Positions 27,253-35,419 of a DNA stretch of 39,073 nt are shown here, piece by piece. Source of the DNA: Candidatus Aenigmatarchaeota archaeon (GTDB lineage Archaea > Aenigmatarchaeota > Aenigmatarchaeia > GW2011-AR5 > JAGGXF01). The position numbers and the translations under genes were made by a program. The first letter of the stretch is position 1; each line of letters begins with the position of its first letter. Location of the stretch: the NCBI GenBank assembly GCA_021163205.1, contig JAGGXF010000038.1, forward strand, positions 1 to 39,073, written 5' to 3'. Below the pieces are notes generated by a model, which was given only the letters and a program-made list of their open reading frames with translations, had not been told where the DNA came from and did not search any database.

Positions 27253-28170
27253 TCACTTCATAAGCAAAACGACCCTACTGTCGGCTTTTTCATCCTTGAT
27301 GCGATAAGATGAGTTCTCCTCAATTTTTTCTGCGAACGCGCGAATTTCTGAGTGCTGCGGCATGTATGGTAAACCCAAGCGTTCGCGTGAATATCCAACA
27401 GCCATATAAGCCTTTGCCTCTACGAATTTTGGTCCAGCTTTCTCTACATGTTCTGCGTATTTTTCAGGGGTTATCATGTTTAGCCCCTTGACAAGTGTCA
27501 GTCTTATGACAGAGCGATTGAACTGGTTGAGCATTGATAAAGATTTCATTAATTTCAACCAACCGTCAGGTATTATTGGTTGGCAAGTTTTCTTATATGT
27601 TTCTTCGTCAGGAGCAGCTAGCGTTATATATAATTGATAAGGCTGGCTATCAAGCAAACGTTCGATCATATCTGGATTTGTTCCATTTGTCACAAGAAAA
27701 GAAGTCATTCCCCTGCTGTTTACGAGGTCTACAAACTCTGGTAGCTTTGGATACATCGTCGGTTCTCCTGCTAGGGATATGGCAACCTGATTCGGCTCCA
27801 TGGCTTCTTTGAATTTTTTCATATCCACGTTTGGATTTCCTTTGAATCCCTGAAGTATTTCTCGCTGCGCCTCTATTGCTTCGTCAAGTATCTGCTTTGG
27901 TTCGTCTACTGGCCCTACCCATTTAGGATATGTAATGGTTGTGTCTCGCCAACAAAACTGGCAACGTTGTGTGCAGAAAGGCAGCGCTGGTGTCATTTGC
28001 AAGCAGCGATGTGAAGCAATGCCATAGAATTTCTGCTTGTAGCAAAAATTTTTACCTCGAATTGCCTCGCGGGTCCAGCTGCATATTTTAATGGCTGAGT
28101 GCTTTGACGGTCCCACAAACCTATAACCGGCCTTTTCCAGCCTCGATATCGTTTCTCTTGTCAGTATCAT
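27253..28170 (-). CDS. taw1: tRNA 4-demethylwyosine synthase (TYW1/Taw1)
   Basis: Radical SAM CTQRCQFCWRD, SLAGEPTMYPKLPEFVD, LVTNGTNPDMIERL. Confidence 0.95.
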   Translation of the reverse strand: MILTRETISRLEKAGYRFVGPSKHSAIKICSWTREAIRGKNFCYKQKFYGIASHRCLQMTPALPFCTQRCQFCWRDTTITYPKWVGPVDEPKQILDEAIEAQREILQGFKGNPNVDMKKFKEAMEPNQVAISLAGEPTMYPKLPEFVDLVNSRGMTSFLVTNGTNPDMIERLLDSQPYQLYITLAAPDEETYKKTCQPIIPDGWLKLMKSLSMLNQFNRSVIRLTLVKGLNMITPEKYAEHVEKAGPKFVEAKAYMAVGYSRERLGLPYMPQHSEIRAFAEKIEENSSYRIKDEKADSRVVLLMK

Positions 28171-28203
28171 AATAGTTAAATCTTTTGAAAAAAGATTTTA
28201 AAT

Positions 28204-29025
28204 ATGTCTTTCAAGCGAAATCTCGCTGACAGGACAGGCCTGCCATTGAAAGTCTTGCCATCGAGCTACCAGAAGGTTGGTGATATAATATTAATCAAGC
28301 TTTTTGGTGAAGCCGCAAAGCAAAAAAAGAAAATAGGCGAAAGCGTGCTCGATATGTTCCCATACATCAGAACAGTCTGCATGATAAAAGGCATCACCGG
28401 AGAATATAGGACGCCGAAAATAGAGGTCATCGCTGGAGACAAGAATACTGCCACTATACATAAGGAGCATGGCTGTATTTATCGTATAGACGTGGCAAAA
28501 ATCATGTTCTCGAAAGGCAATCTTACGGAGCGCAAAAGACTCATAAACCAAATAAAGCCAAACGAAACAATCATTGATATGTTCGCAGGCATTGGCTATT
28601 TTTCCATAGGTATAGCGAAGAACACGAAGGTAAAAAAAATATACGCCATAGAGAAAAACCCCACATCATTCAGATTCTTGAGGGAGAATATAAAATTAAA
28701 CAAAATAAAAAACATAAAGCCGATTCTTGGTGATTGTCGATCTGTCGTACTGCAAGAAAAGGCAGACAGAATAATAATGGGCTACTTTCCTGGCACGGAA
28801 AAATTTCTGTCTACGGCTTTCTCGCTGTTGAAGGACAAAGGAATTATCCATTACCACAATGTTTACAAGCAAAGCGAGTTGTGGAGTACACCTTTAAAAC
28901 AACTAAGAAAAAGCGCGGAAGCACATGGCTTTGTTCTTATCAGAATCATGACAAAGAAAAAAGTCAAGAGTGTAGCGCCACGAACATATCATATAGTTAT
29001 CGATGCAAAGTTCAAGAAACGATAA
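28204..29025 (+). CDS. taw2: TYW2/Taw2-like class I SAM methyltransferase
   Basis: ETIIDMFAGIGYFSIGIAK; DRIIMGYFPGTEKFL typical of Taw2. Confidence 0.8.
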   Translation: MSFKRNLADRTGLPLKVLPSSYQKVGDIILIKLFGEAAKQKKKIGESVLDMFPYIRTVCMIKGITGEYRTPKIEVIAGDKNTATIHKEHGCIYRIDVAKIMFSKGNLTERKRLINQIKPNETIIDMFAGIGYFSIGIAKNTKVKKIYAIEKNPTSFRFLRENIKLNKIKNIKPILGDCRSVVLQEKADRIIMGYFPGTEKFLSTAFSLLKDKGIIHYHNVYKQSELWSTPLKQLRKSAEAHGFVLIRIMTKKKVKSVAPRTYHIVIDAKFKKR

Positions 29026-29821
29026 AATCAATGCACCACTTGTATATTCTGGGACCATATGGAAGGACCTTTTTTATCTCCTTGATTTTTGTCTTCATTT
29101 TCAGTTTTGATGCTTCCCTGCGCACAAGCTTCTTCCATTTATTAATCTCATTTTCAGGGGAAATAAAATAGAAATGAACAACGCCTTCTGGCTTCAGACA
29201 TCTTATAGCATAAACGAGATACTTGTATCCTGTTTCAGGAAGTGGCATTAAAACACGGTCACATGAACCATAAAATTCTTTTGCTACTTTTTGAACATCT
29301 CCTTGGATGACTCTAACATTAGTGAGTTTGTTTAGCACAATATTGCGCCGAAAATATCTGACACAGGCTGGGTTGAGTTCTATACCAACAACGTCAGATG
29401 CTTTCGTCTTTTTGCTGATTATTATTGGGAAAGGGCCGACACCGGCAAAGAAGACCATAATGTGTTCGCCTTTTCCCACCTTCTCTGCGACGCGTATGCG
29501 CTCTGTGCCTTCCCTCGGAGAAAAGTAGCATGTCCTCACATTTAGCAGAAATCTACAACCAGATTCTTTATGTTCTGTTATTGATTTATTGACACCTGCG
29601 ATTAGCTTTAATTTTCTCAGGCGATATCTCCCGGTGCGCGGTGACGCCTTTTTTAACACAGTTCTTATGTTTTTGTGCAAGTCGAGGATTGTCTGACCGA
29701 TAATTTTTTCGTAATTTTTGAGCTTGTCTGGAATTTCTATTATAGCTATATCGCCGATTTGGTCGAAACTCTTTGGCGCACCTTTAATACCTTTCTTTTC
29801 CAGCACCTGCTTTAGGTTCAT
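29012..29821 (-). CDS. trm5: Trm5-like tRNA (guanine-37-N1)-methyltransferase
   Basis: CRFLLNVRTCYFSPREGTERIRVAEKV...HIMVFFAGVGPFPIIISK...VGIELNP...DRVLMPLPETGYKYL. Confidence 0.85.
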   Translation of the reverse strand: MNLKQVLEKKGIKGAPKSFDQIGDIAIIEIPDKLKNYEKIIGQTILDLHKNIRTVLKKASPRTGRYRLRKLKLIAGVNKSITEHKESGCRFLLNVRTCYFSPREGTERIRVAEKVGKGEHIMVFFAGVGPFPIIISKKTKASDVVGIELNPACVRYFRRNIVLNKLTNVRVIQGDVQKVAKEFYGSCDRVLMPLPETGYKYLVYAIRCLKPEGVVHFYFISPENEINKWKKLVRREASKLKMKTKIKEIKKVLPYGPRIYKWCIDFIVS

Positions 29822-29900
29822 GATTAGAGTTGGCTAAAAAGTTTTAAAAGTGTTTTATCGCTATAATCTCTATACATAGTTTCCACACACAACACGATAT

Positions 29901-29993
29901 GGGCTCATGGTGTAGCTTGGTTAGAGTCTTTCGAGACGACAAACATCGGAGCTTTGGGAGCTTCAGACCCCAGTTCAAATCTGGGTGGGCCCA
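29901..29993 (+). tRNA. tRNA-Pro(UGG) with 18-nt D-loop intron (about 29925-29942)
   Basis: Acceptor GGGCTCA/TGGGCCC, anticodon arm GGAGC-TTTGGGA-GCTTC, T arm CCCAG-TTCAAAT-CTGGG; 93 nt, mature 75. Confidence 0.88.
29925..29942 (+). other. tRNA-Pro(UGG) D-loop intron
   Basis: Inner GTCT-TTCG-AGAC, 5' bulge AGA, central GTT:GAC (3 bp), 3' bulge AAA, outer TG:CA. Confidence 0.75.
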
Positions 29994-30001
29994 TTCCTTT
30001 C

Positions 30002-30103
30002 GGGTCCATGGTGTAGCTTGGCTAGGGTTTGGCGCGAAGCGCCGGACGGCAAACATCGGAGCTTAGGGAGCTTCAGACAGGAGTTCAAATCTCCTTGGAC
30101 CCA
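30002..30103 (+). tRNA. tRNA-Pro-like, anticodon AGG, with 27-nt D-loop intron (about 30026-30052)
   Basis: Acceptor GGGTCCA/TGGACCC, anticodon arm GGAGC-TTAGGGA-GCTTC, T arm AGGAG-TTCAAAT-CTCCT; 102 nt, mature 75. Confidence 0.82.
30026..30052 (+). other. tRNA-Pro(AGG) D-loop intron
   Basis: Inner GTTTGGCGC-GAA-GCGCCGGAC (9 bp), 5' bulge AGG, central GCT:GGC, 3' bulge AAA, outer TG:CA. Confidence 0.75.
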
Positions 30104-30115
30104 TTGGTGATTATA

Positions 30116-30412
30116 ATGAACTGTGAGTATTTACTGGAAAAAATTCAAGACAATCCGACAAATCCAGAAAACATAGAAGAAGCAACAAAAAATTGCAATG
30201 TTGAAGATGTTGAAAAAAGTGTTCGCCGAGGCCTAGAAGAAGAAATAGAAATATGGAAAAAGCAGGTCTATCCAAGTGTAGAGAAAGTTGAGAACAAGCT
30301 GAGGGAGTTGACGTATTATTTGAATTCCTTAAAAGGTGGTATAAAAGCTTATATAGATGCCATTACTGGAGGATACTACTCTGAGAATGGTCTCAGGAAG
30401 ATTAAAATTTAG
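30116..30412 (+). CDS. Hypothetical protein
   Basis: MNCEYLLEKIQDNPTNPENIEEATKNCNVEDVEKSV...; ATG 30116, GGTGAT SD; upstream extension overlaps tRNA-Pro. Confidence 0.6.
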   Translation: MNCEYLLEKIQDNPTNPENIEEATKNCNVEDVEKSVRRGLEEEIEIWKKQVYPSVEKVENKLRELTYYLNSLKGGIKAYIDAITGGYYSENGLRKIKI

Positions 30413-30455
30413 CAGTTGCCAGAACGCATAAAAGCTTTCTCTGCATAATTAAATC

Positions 30456-30656
30456 ATGCTCATGCGCGAGATTCTTAAAAAGCTCAAGAAGGAGCCGAAA
30501 ACGCTCGAGAAGCTTTCAAAAGAGGTCAAAACATCTTCTAAGGAGGTTATCGAGGCACTGAAAAGCCTCAAGCACATGCAGCTCGTTTACTATGAGGCAG
30601 ATTCATGGCACCTGACCGAAAAAGGCCTCGATGTCGCCAAAAGAATGAAAAAGTAG
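30456..30656 (+). CDS. Small winged-helix-like protein
   Basis: REILKKLKKEPKTLEKLSKEVKTSSKEVIEALKSLKHMQLVYYEADSWHLTEKGL. Confidence 0.7.
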   Translation: MLMREILKKLKKEPKTLEKLSKEVKTSSKEVIEALKSLKHMQLVYYEADSWHLTEKGLDVAKRMKK

Positions 30657-30695
30657 GCAGCAATTATTCACTCTTTTTGTATCCTGATTGTTTAC

Positions 30696-30719
30696 CACGG
30701 CTTTAATTATAAAACCGTG
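30696..30719. terminator. Hairpin CACGG-C-TTTA-ATTA-TAAA-A-CCGTG between the wHTH gene and proS
   Basis: 5+4 bp stem with one C/A mismatch. Confidence 0.4.
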
Positions 30720-30892
30720 TCAACATGCAAACCATTAATGGATTACTACCAATAAATTATGAAAAACTTGGCTTAATCGAAGCTTTAAACTTTTAAATCG
30801 GCGTGAACCAATTATTATTAAGTTTTGGCGCAATTAAGTCTTAGTAAGTTGTTTGTGTGCAACCCACACGCTACACATGATAGGTGTTCATC

Positions 30893-32332
30893 GTGTCAGA
30901 AGAGCTTGGAATAACAGTACCTAAGAAGAACTTTGGCGAGTGGTATCTCGAGGTCGTTAAGAAAGCCGGCTTGGCTGACCAGAGATATCCTGTCAAAGGC
31001 TTTCCTGTTTATATGCCGTGGGCAATGTTCATGATTAAACGAATAACAAGAATGTTTGAAGAAGAATTTGAGCGCACCGGACACGAACCCGCGGGATTCC
31101 CCGTGGTTATACCTGAATCGAGCCTCAAAAAAGAGAAGGAACATGTGAAGAGTTTTGAGAAGGAGGTTTTCTGGATAACACACGCCGGTAAGAATAAACT
31201 GGAAGAGCGATTGTTTTTAAGGCCCACGTCTGAGACAGCCATATATCCGATGTACTCTTTATGGATTCGCACGTATCAGGATTTGCCTTTGAAGCTGTAT
31301 CAAAGCGGACAGGTTTACAGATATGAGACGAAAATGACAAAACCGCTGATTCGCGGCAGGGAGTTCTTCTGGCTGGAATCGCATACCGTCCAAAAAACAG
31401 CCGAAGCTGCTCAAAAACAGGTAGAAGAGGATATGAGAATCACGGAAAATGTGATAGAAAACAAGCTAGGCATACCTTTTATGCTGTTTGAAAGACCACC
31501 ATGGGATAAATTCCCCGGTGCAGAATCTACCTATGCTTATGACACAATAATGCCAGATGGCAAAATAGCGCAAATCGCAACAACGCATAATTTGGGAAGG
31601 AATTTTTCTAAGCCGTTTAACATAACGTTCACGGATGAGAAAGAAGAGAAACAATACGCTTACCAGACGTGCTTCGGACCGGGCGTGTCTAGAATCTTAT
31701 CTGCCGTTGTTTCTATTCACGGCGATGACAAAGGCCTGATTCTGCCACCTGAGCTTGCGCCTGTTCAGGTAGTGATTATACCTATATTGAAAAAAGGGCA
31801 TGAAAACAAGGTGAAAGAAAAGGCACACTCGTTGTTTTCTGAACTGAGGAAAAGTTTTCGGGTTAGATTGGATGAACGCAGTTATAGACCAGGATTCAAA
31901 TACCACGAGTGGGAACTGAAAGGTGTGCCTGTACGCGTAGAGATAGGGCCTGATGATGTTGCGAAAGGACAGGTCACTATAGTCAGGCGCGATAGTGGGA
32001 AAAAACTAGCTGTTAGTGAAAAGGATGTAAAGAAAAAAATAAGCGATATCCTAAAAGATATTTTTGATAGCATGAAAAATAGAGCTAAGGCATTTTTTGA
32101 TGAAAATGTACGAGAGGCTAAAAATTACAAAGAATTAAAACAGAATCTAAAACGAGGCGGCCTTGTTAAGATATCATTCTGCTATGAAGAGGCTTGCGCA
32201 AAAAAACTAAAAAATGATACAGGTGCAGAAGTGAGAGGTATTGAGTTCGGGGCTAATGAGAAACCGGTCAATAAATGTGTTATATGCGGCAAACCCGCTA
32301 AAAAAGTTGTTTACGTAGCTAGAGCATATTGA
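30893..32332 (+). CDS. proS: Prolyl-tRNA synthetase
   Basis: NFGEWYLEVVKKAGLADQRYPVKGFPVYMPWA; class II core; GTG 30893 preferred. Confidence 0.97.
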   Translation: MSEELGITVPKKNFGEWYLEVVKKAGLADQRYPVKGFPVYMPWAMFMIKRITRMFEEEFERTGHEPAGFPVVIPESSLKKEKEHVKSFEKEVFWITHAGKNKLEERLFLRPTSETAIYPMYSLWIRTYQDLPLKLYQSGQVYRYETKMTKPLIRGREFFWLESHTVQKTAEAAQKQVEEDMRITENVIENKLGIPFMLFERPPWDKFPGAESTYAYDTIMPDGKIAQIATTHNLGRNFSKPFNITFTDEKEEKQYAYQTCFGPGVSRILSAVVSIHGDDKGLILPPELAPVQVVIIPILKKGHENKVKEKAHSLFSELRKSFRVRLDERSYRPGFKYHEWELKGVPVRVEIGPDDVAKGQVTIVRRDSGKKLAVSEKDVKKKISDILKDIFDSMKNRAKAFFDENVREAKNYKELKQNLKRGGLVKISFCYEEACAKKLKNDTGAEVRGIEFGANEKPVNKCVICGKPAKKVVYVARAY

Positions 32333-32442
32333 TACAGCAATTTGAGTGAGCATGTTTTTAATTTTAAATAGTTTACTATCATAAAAAAATTAAACAAGCA
32401 TGTTCTGAAAAAATTATAATAGATAACTGTGAGGTTGTTGAA

Positions 32443-33081
32443 ATGGATTTAGACGCTTTGAACGACGAACAAAGACGAGTGCTTAAGACGGGTACAACTA
32501 CCGTTGGAATTGTTTGCAAGGATGGTGTTGTTCTCGCGAGCGAGAGCAAGGCAACCATGGGCTATATGATAGCTCATAAAGAGGTCAAAAAAGTATTCCA
32601 AATAGATGATTTCATCGGAGCTACAACAGCGGGTGGAGTCGGCGACATACAAGCCCTAATAAGATTGATAAAAGCAGAAATAAATCTCTACAAAATGAAC
32701 CGTGGTGAGATAACTATAAACGCCGTGAGCACTTTGCTTGGAAATATACTCCACAACAATCGATACTTCCCACTGCTAGCAGTGATGCTTATCGGAGGAA
32801 AGGATAAAACTGGTTTTCATTTATACAGCCTATTTCCAGATGGCTCCGCAATAGAAGATAAGTTCATCTCAACAGGCTCTGGATCTCCCTTCGCTTACGG
32901 AGTTCTTGAGGACAATTTCAAGTCTGATTTGTCTGTGAATGACGCTATAAACATAGCTGTCAGGTCAATAAAATCTGCGAGAGAAAGAGACATAGCAAGT
33001 GGTGGAAAAAAGATAGTTGTGGCAAAGGTGACAGACAAGGGCTTCGAGTTTGTTGATGAGAATATCATAAAAAAGATATAA
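32443..33081 (+). CDS. psmB: Proteasome beta subunit
   Basis: TGTTTVGIVCKDGVVLASESKATMGYMIAHKEVKKVFQIDDFIGATTAGGVGD. Confidence 0.96.
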   Translation: MDLDALNDEQRRVLKTGTTTVGIVCKDGVVLASESKATMGYMIAHKEVKKVFQIDDFIGATTAGGVGDIQALIRLIKAEINLYKMNRGEITINAVSTLLGNILHNNRYFPLLAVMLIGGKDKTGFHLYSLFPDGSAIEDKFISTGSGSPFAYGVLEDNFKSDLSVNDAINIAVRSIKSARERDIASGGKKIVVAKVTDKGFEFVDENIIKKI

Positions 33082-33174
33082 TTAGGGGTATAGATATCTG
33101 ATTTTTTGTTTTACTATTCTATTTGTTTGGAATAATAACTGAGAATTTGGAACCATAAAAGAATCTAAAGGGTG

Positions 33175-35052
33175 TTTTGCAATATGACAATTTTGGAAGA
33201 AATAAAAGAAGGTCTACCAAAGGACGCGATGATATCAGAAGTTCTGTACGAAGCGAGCGAAATCATTTTGTATACGCAGAATAGAGAATTTTTTAGGAAC
33301 TCCACAAAACCTATTAAGAAAATAGTGGACAAGATAAAAAAAAGAATAGAAGTTAGGGCAGATCCAAGCATCATAAAAGACCCGGAAAAATGCAAGGAAA
33401 TTATAAAGAGCATAATACCGAAAGAAGCAAACCTAAAGGACATCTATTTCGAGCCTGAATTTAGCAAGGTTATTATTCACGCCGAAAAGCCGGGACTTGT
33501 CATAGGTAAAAATGGTGCGACACTAAAAGAAATAAAAGATAAGACTTTGTGGACACCGCAAATAAGACGCGCTGGAATAATTGAATCTGAACTCATAAGG
33601 TCAATAAGAAAAATGCTACATAAAGAGGTCGCTTACCGAAAAAAGTTCTTACATGAACTTGGGAAAAAGATATATGGCGAGAAAAAAGAAGTCGAATGGA
33701 TACGCGCTACTGCTTTGGGCGGCTTTCGCGAGGTTGGACGTAGTTGTATCTTGCTACAAACAAACAACAGCAACATCCTATTGGACTGCGGCATATCCGT
33801 AGGTTCGACAAAAAAGCCTTTCCCTTATCTGGAAGCGCCTGAATTTCATATACAGGATTTGGATGCTGTTGTGTTGTCGCATGCTCATATGGACCACTGC
33901 GGCCTTATTCCATATCTATATTCTTACGGGTACAAGGGGCCCCTATATTCAACAGCACCGACACGCGACCTGATGGCTATGCTACAGCTTGATTACATAC
34001 AAATCTGCCAGCGAGAAAACAGAAAACCTCCGTACGATTCGCGTGCTATAGAAGAGGCTATCAAGCACTCGATAGCGCTGGAATATGGTGAGGTTTCTGA
34101 CATAACACCTGATATGAGACTAACCCTGCAGAATGCCGGCCACTTGCTGGGCTCTTCTACTGTTCATGTGCACATAGGAGACGGCTTGTATAATGTTCTT
34201 TACACGGGCGATATAAAGTTTGCACCCACAACACTTTTCCAGCCCGCATCTACCGACTATACGCGTGTAGAAGCGCTGATAATAGAATCCACCTATGGTA
34301 GCGCTGATGCAAAACAGCCCCCAAGAAAAGAGGCAGAAAAGCTATTGATTGATACGGTCAAAGAAACAATTGCTGGAGGAGGTAAGGTTTTGATACCCTC
34401 TTTTGCTGTTGGTCGTGCTCAAGATGTTATGGCTATACTCACGATGTCTGACATAGATGTTCCCATCTATCTTGATGGCATGGTCTGGGATGCCACTGCT
34501 ATACACACAGCGTACCCGGAATTCTTGTCAAATAATATGAAAAACAAGATTCTCCACCAAGGCAAAAATCCCTTTGTGGATGAAAGACTGCACGCAATAG
34601 GCTCACAAAAAGAGCGAGAAAAAGTCTTTGAAAAGCAAGATCCTTATGTTGTGATAGCAACGTCCGGTATGCTTGTCGGGGGACCTGCCATGGAATATCT
34701 CCAGCGGTTTGCTCCTGACCCAAAAAACACGCTAATTTTTGTCGGTTATCAAGCTGAAGGGACGCTCGGTAGCAGAATACAAAAAGGGTGGAACCAAATA
34801 CCTCTCAAAAAGAACGGAAAAAACGAAGTATTGGAACTGAAGATGAGAATACAAACTATTGAAGGTCTTTCTGGTCACAGCGACCAGCCACAACTCATAA
34901 ACTTTGTCAAAAAACTCAAAACAAAACCGAGAAAAATTCTTGTTGACCACGGCGACAATTCACGCGCACTTGAGCTCGCCAGAACATTACACAAGGCAAT
35001 AAAGACAGAAACCATCGCGCCATACAACCTGGAAACGATTAGGTTTAGGTAA
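33175..35052 (+). CDS. aCPSF1-type KH/beta-CASP ribonuclease
   Basis: N-terminal KH domains, AHMDHCG, SSTVHVHIGDGLYNVLYTGDIKF, SGHSD. Confidence 0.96.
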   Translation, partial: FCNMTILEEIKEGLPKDAMISEVLYEASEIILYTQNREFFRNSTKPIKKIVDKIKKRIEVRADPSIIKDPEKCKEIIKSIIPKEANLKDIYFEPEFSKVIIHAEKPGLVIGKNGATLKEIKDKTLWTPQIRRAGIIESELIRSIRKMLHKEVAYRKKFLHELGKKIYGEKKEVEWIRATALGGFREVGRSCILLQTNNSNILLDCGISVGSTKKPFPYLEAPEFHIQDLDAVVLSHAHMDHCGLIPYLYSYGYKGPLYSTAPTRDLMAMLQLDYIQICQRENRKPPYDSRAIEEAIKHSIALEYGEVSDITPDMRLTLQNAGHLLGSSTVHVHIGDGLYNVLYTGDIKFAPTTLFQPASTDYTRVEALIIESTYGSADAKQPPRKEAEKLLIDTVKETIAGGGKVLIPSFAVGRAQDVMAILTMSDIDVPIYLDGMVWDATAIHTAYPEFLSNNMKNKILHQGKNPFVDERLHAIGSQKEREKVFEKQDPYVVIATSGMLVGGPAMEYLQRFAPDPKNTLIFVGYQAEGTLGSRIQKGWNQIPLKKNGKNEVLELKMRIQTIEGLSGHSDQPQLINFVKKLKTKPRKILVDHGDNSRALELARTLHKAIKTETIAPYNLETIRFR

Positions 35053-35068
35053 GAAAATGAGATTTTCT
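35052..35068. terminator. Hairpin AGAAAAT-GAG-ATTTTCT at the aCPSF1 stop
   Basis: 7-bp perfect stem, 3-nt loop. Confidence 0.4.
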
Positions 35069-35145
35069 GAGTAAAAAAGATTTAGAACCATAGCAAATCT
35101 ATTTAAAAATTCCGTTCGTATTTAATTCTACAAAAGGTGGGTCAG

Positions 35146-35187
35146 ATGATCGGTGGATGCCTTTGCAATGGCTGTTGTGGCCAGTAA
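35146..35187 (+). CDS. Candidate 13-codon Cys-rich mini-ORF (MIGGCLCNGCCGQ) upstream of tRNA-Cys/cysS
   Basis: AAAAGGTGGGTCAG SD before ATG; TTTAAAAAT box about 45 nt upstream; 4 Cys in 13 codons. Confidence 0.4.
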   Translation: MIGGCLCNGCCGQ

Positions 35188-35281
35188 AACAAAAGCTGAT
35201 TCTTCTAGATATCTCACTCACAGGCATTCCAATAAATATTTAATAAATATTTATAATGACAATTACAAGAGAAAATTAGAT

Positions 35282-35394
35282 GCGAGGTTGGCAGAACGGC
35301 CATGCATCCGGCTGCAGACGAACCTTTGGAAAAAGGTTATATCCAAACCAAAAGCAGAGACCGGAAGAAGGGAGTTCGACTCTCCCACCTCGCT
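35282..35394 (+). tRNA. tRNA-Cys(GCA) with 42-nt intron (35318-35359, position 37/38)
   Basis: Acceptor GCGAGGT/ACCTCGC, anticodon arm TCCGG-CTGCAG|intron|A-CCGGA, T arm GGGAG-TTCGACT-CTCCC. Confidence 0.9.
35318..35359 (+). other. tRNA-Cys canonical intron
   Basis: Central helix CTGC:GCAG, both bulges AG^A, outer TCCGG:CCGGA. Confidence 0.85.
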
Positions 35395-35419
35395 TTTTGA
35401 CGTTATTTCGACGGATTAG

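Noticed and set aside
29844-30056. Minus-strand 70-aa ORF
   Set aside because: Antisense to both tRNA-Pro genes; the tRNA structures explain the sequence
30002-30103. Reading the second tandem tRNA as tRNA-Leu(UAG) by shifting the anticodon loop one base
   Set aside because: The 5-bp stem GGAGC/GCTTC fixes the 7-nt loop as TTAGGGA; no long variable arm as needed for tRNA-Leu
30726-30800. Pro-rich leader peptide for proS analogous to the Cys mini-ORF
   Set aside because: The small ORF MQTINGLLPINYEKLGLIEALNF has one Pro and no clear SD
35153-35419. Plus-strand 88-aa ORF before cysS
   Set aside because: Runs through tRNA-Cys and its intron; no protein-like domain
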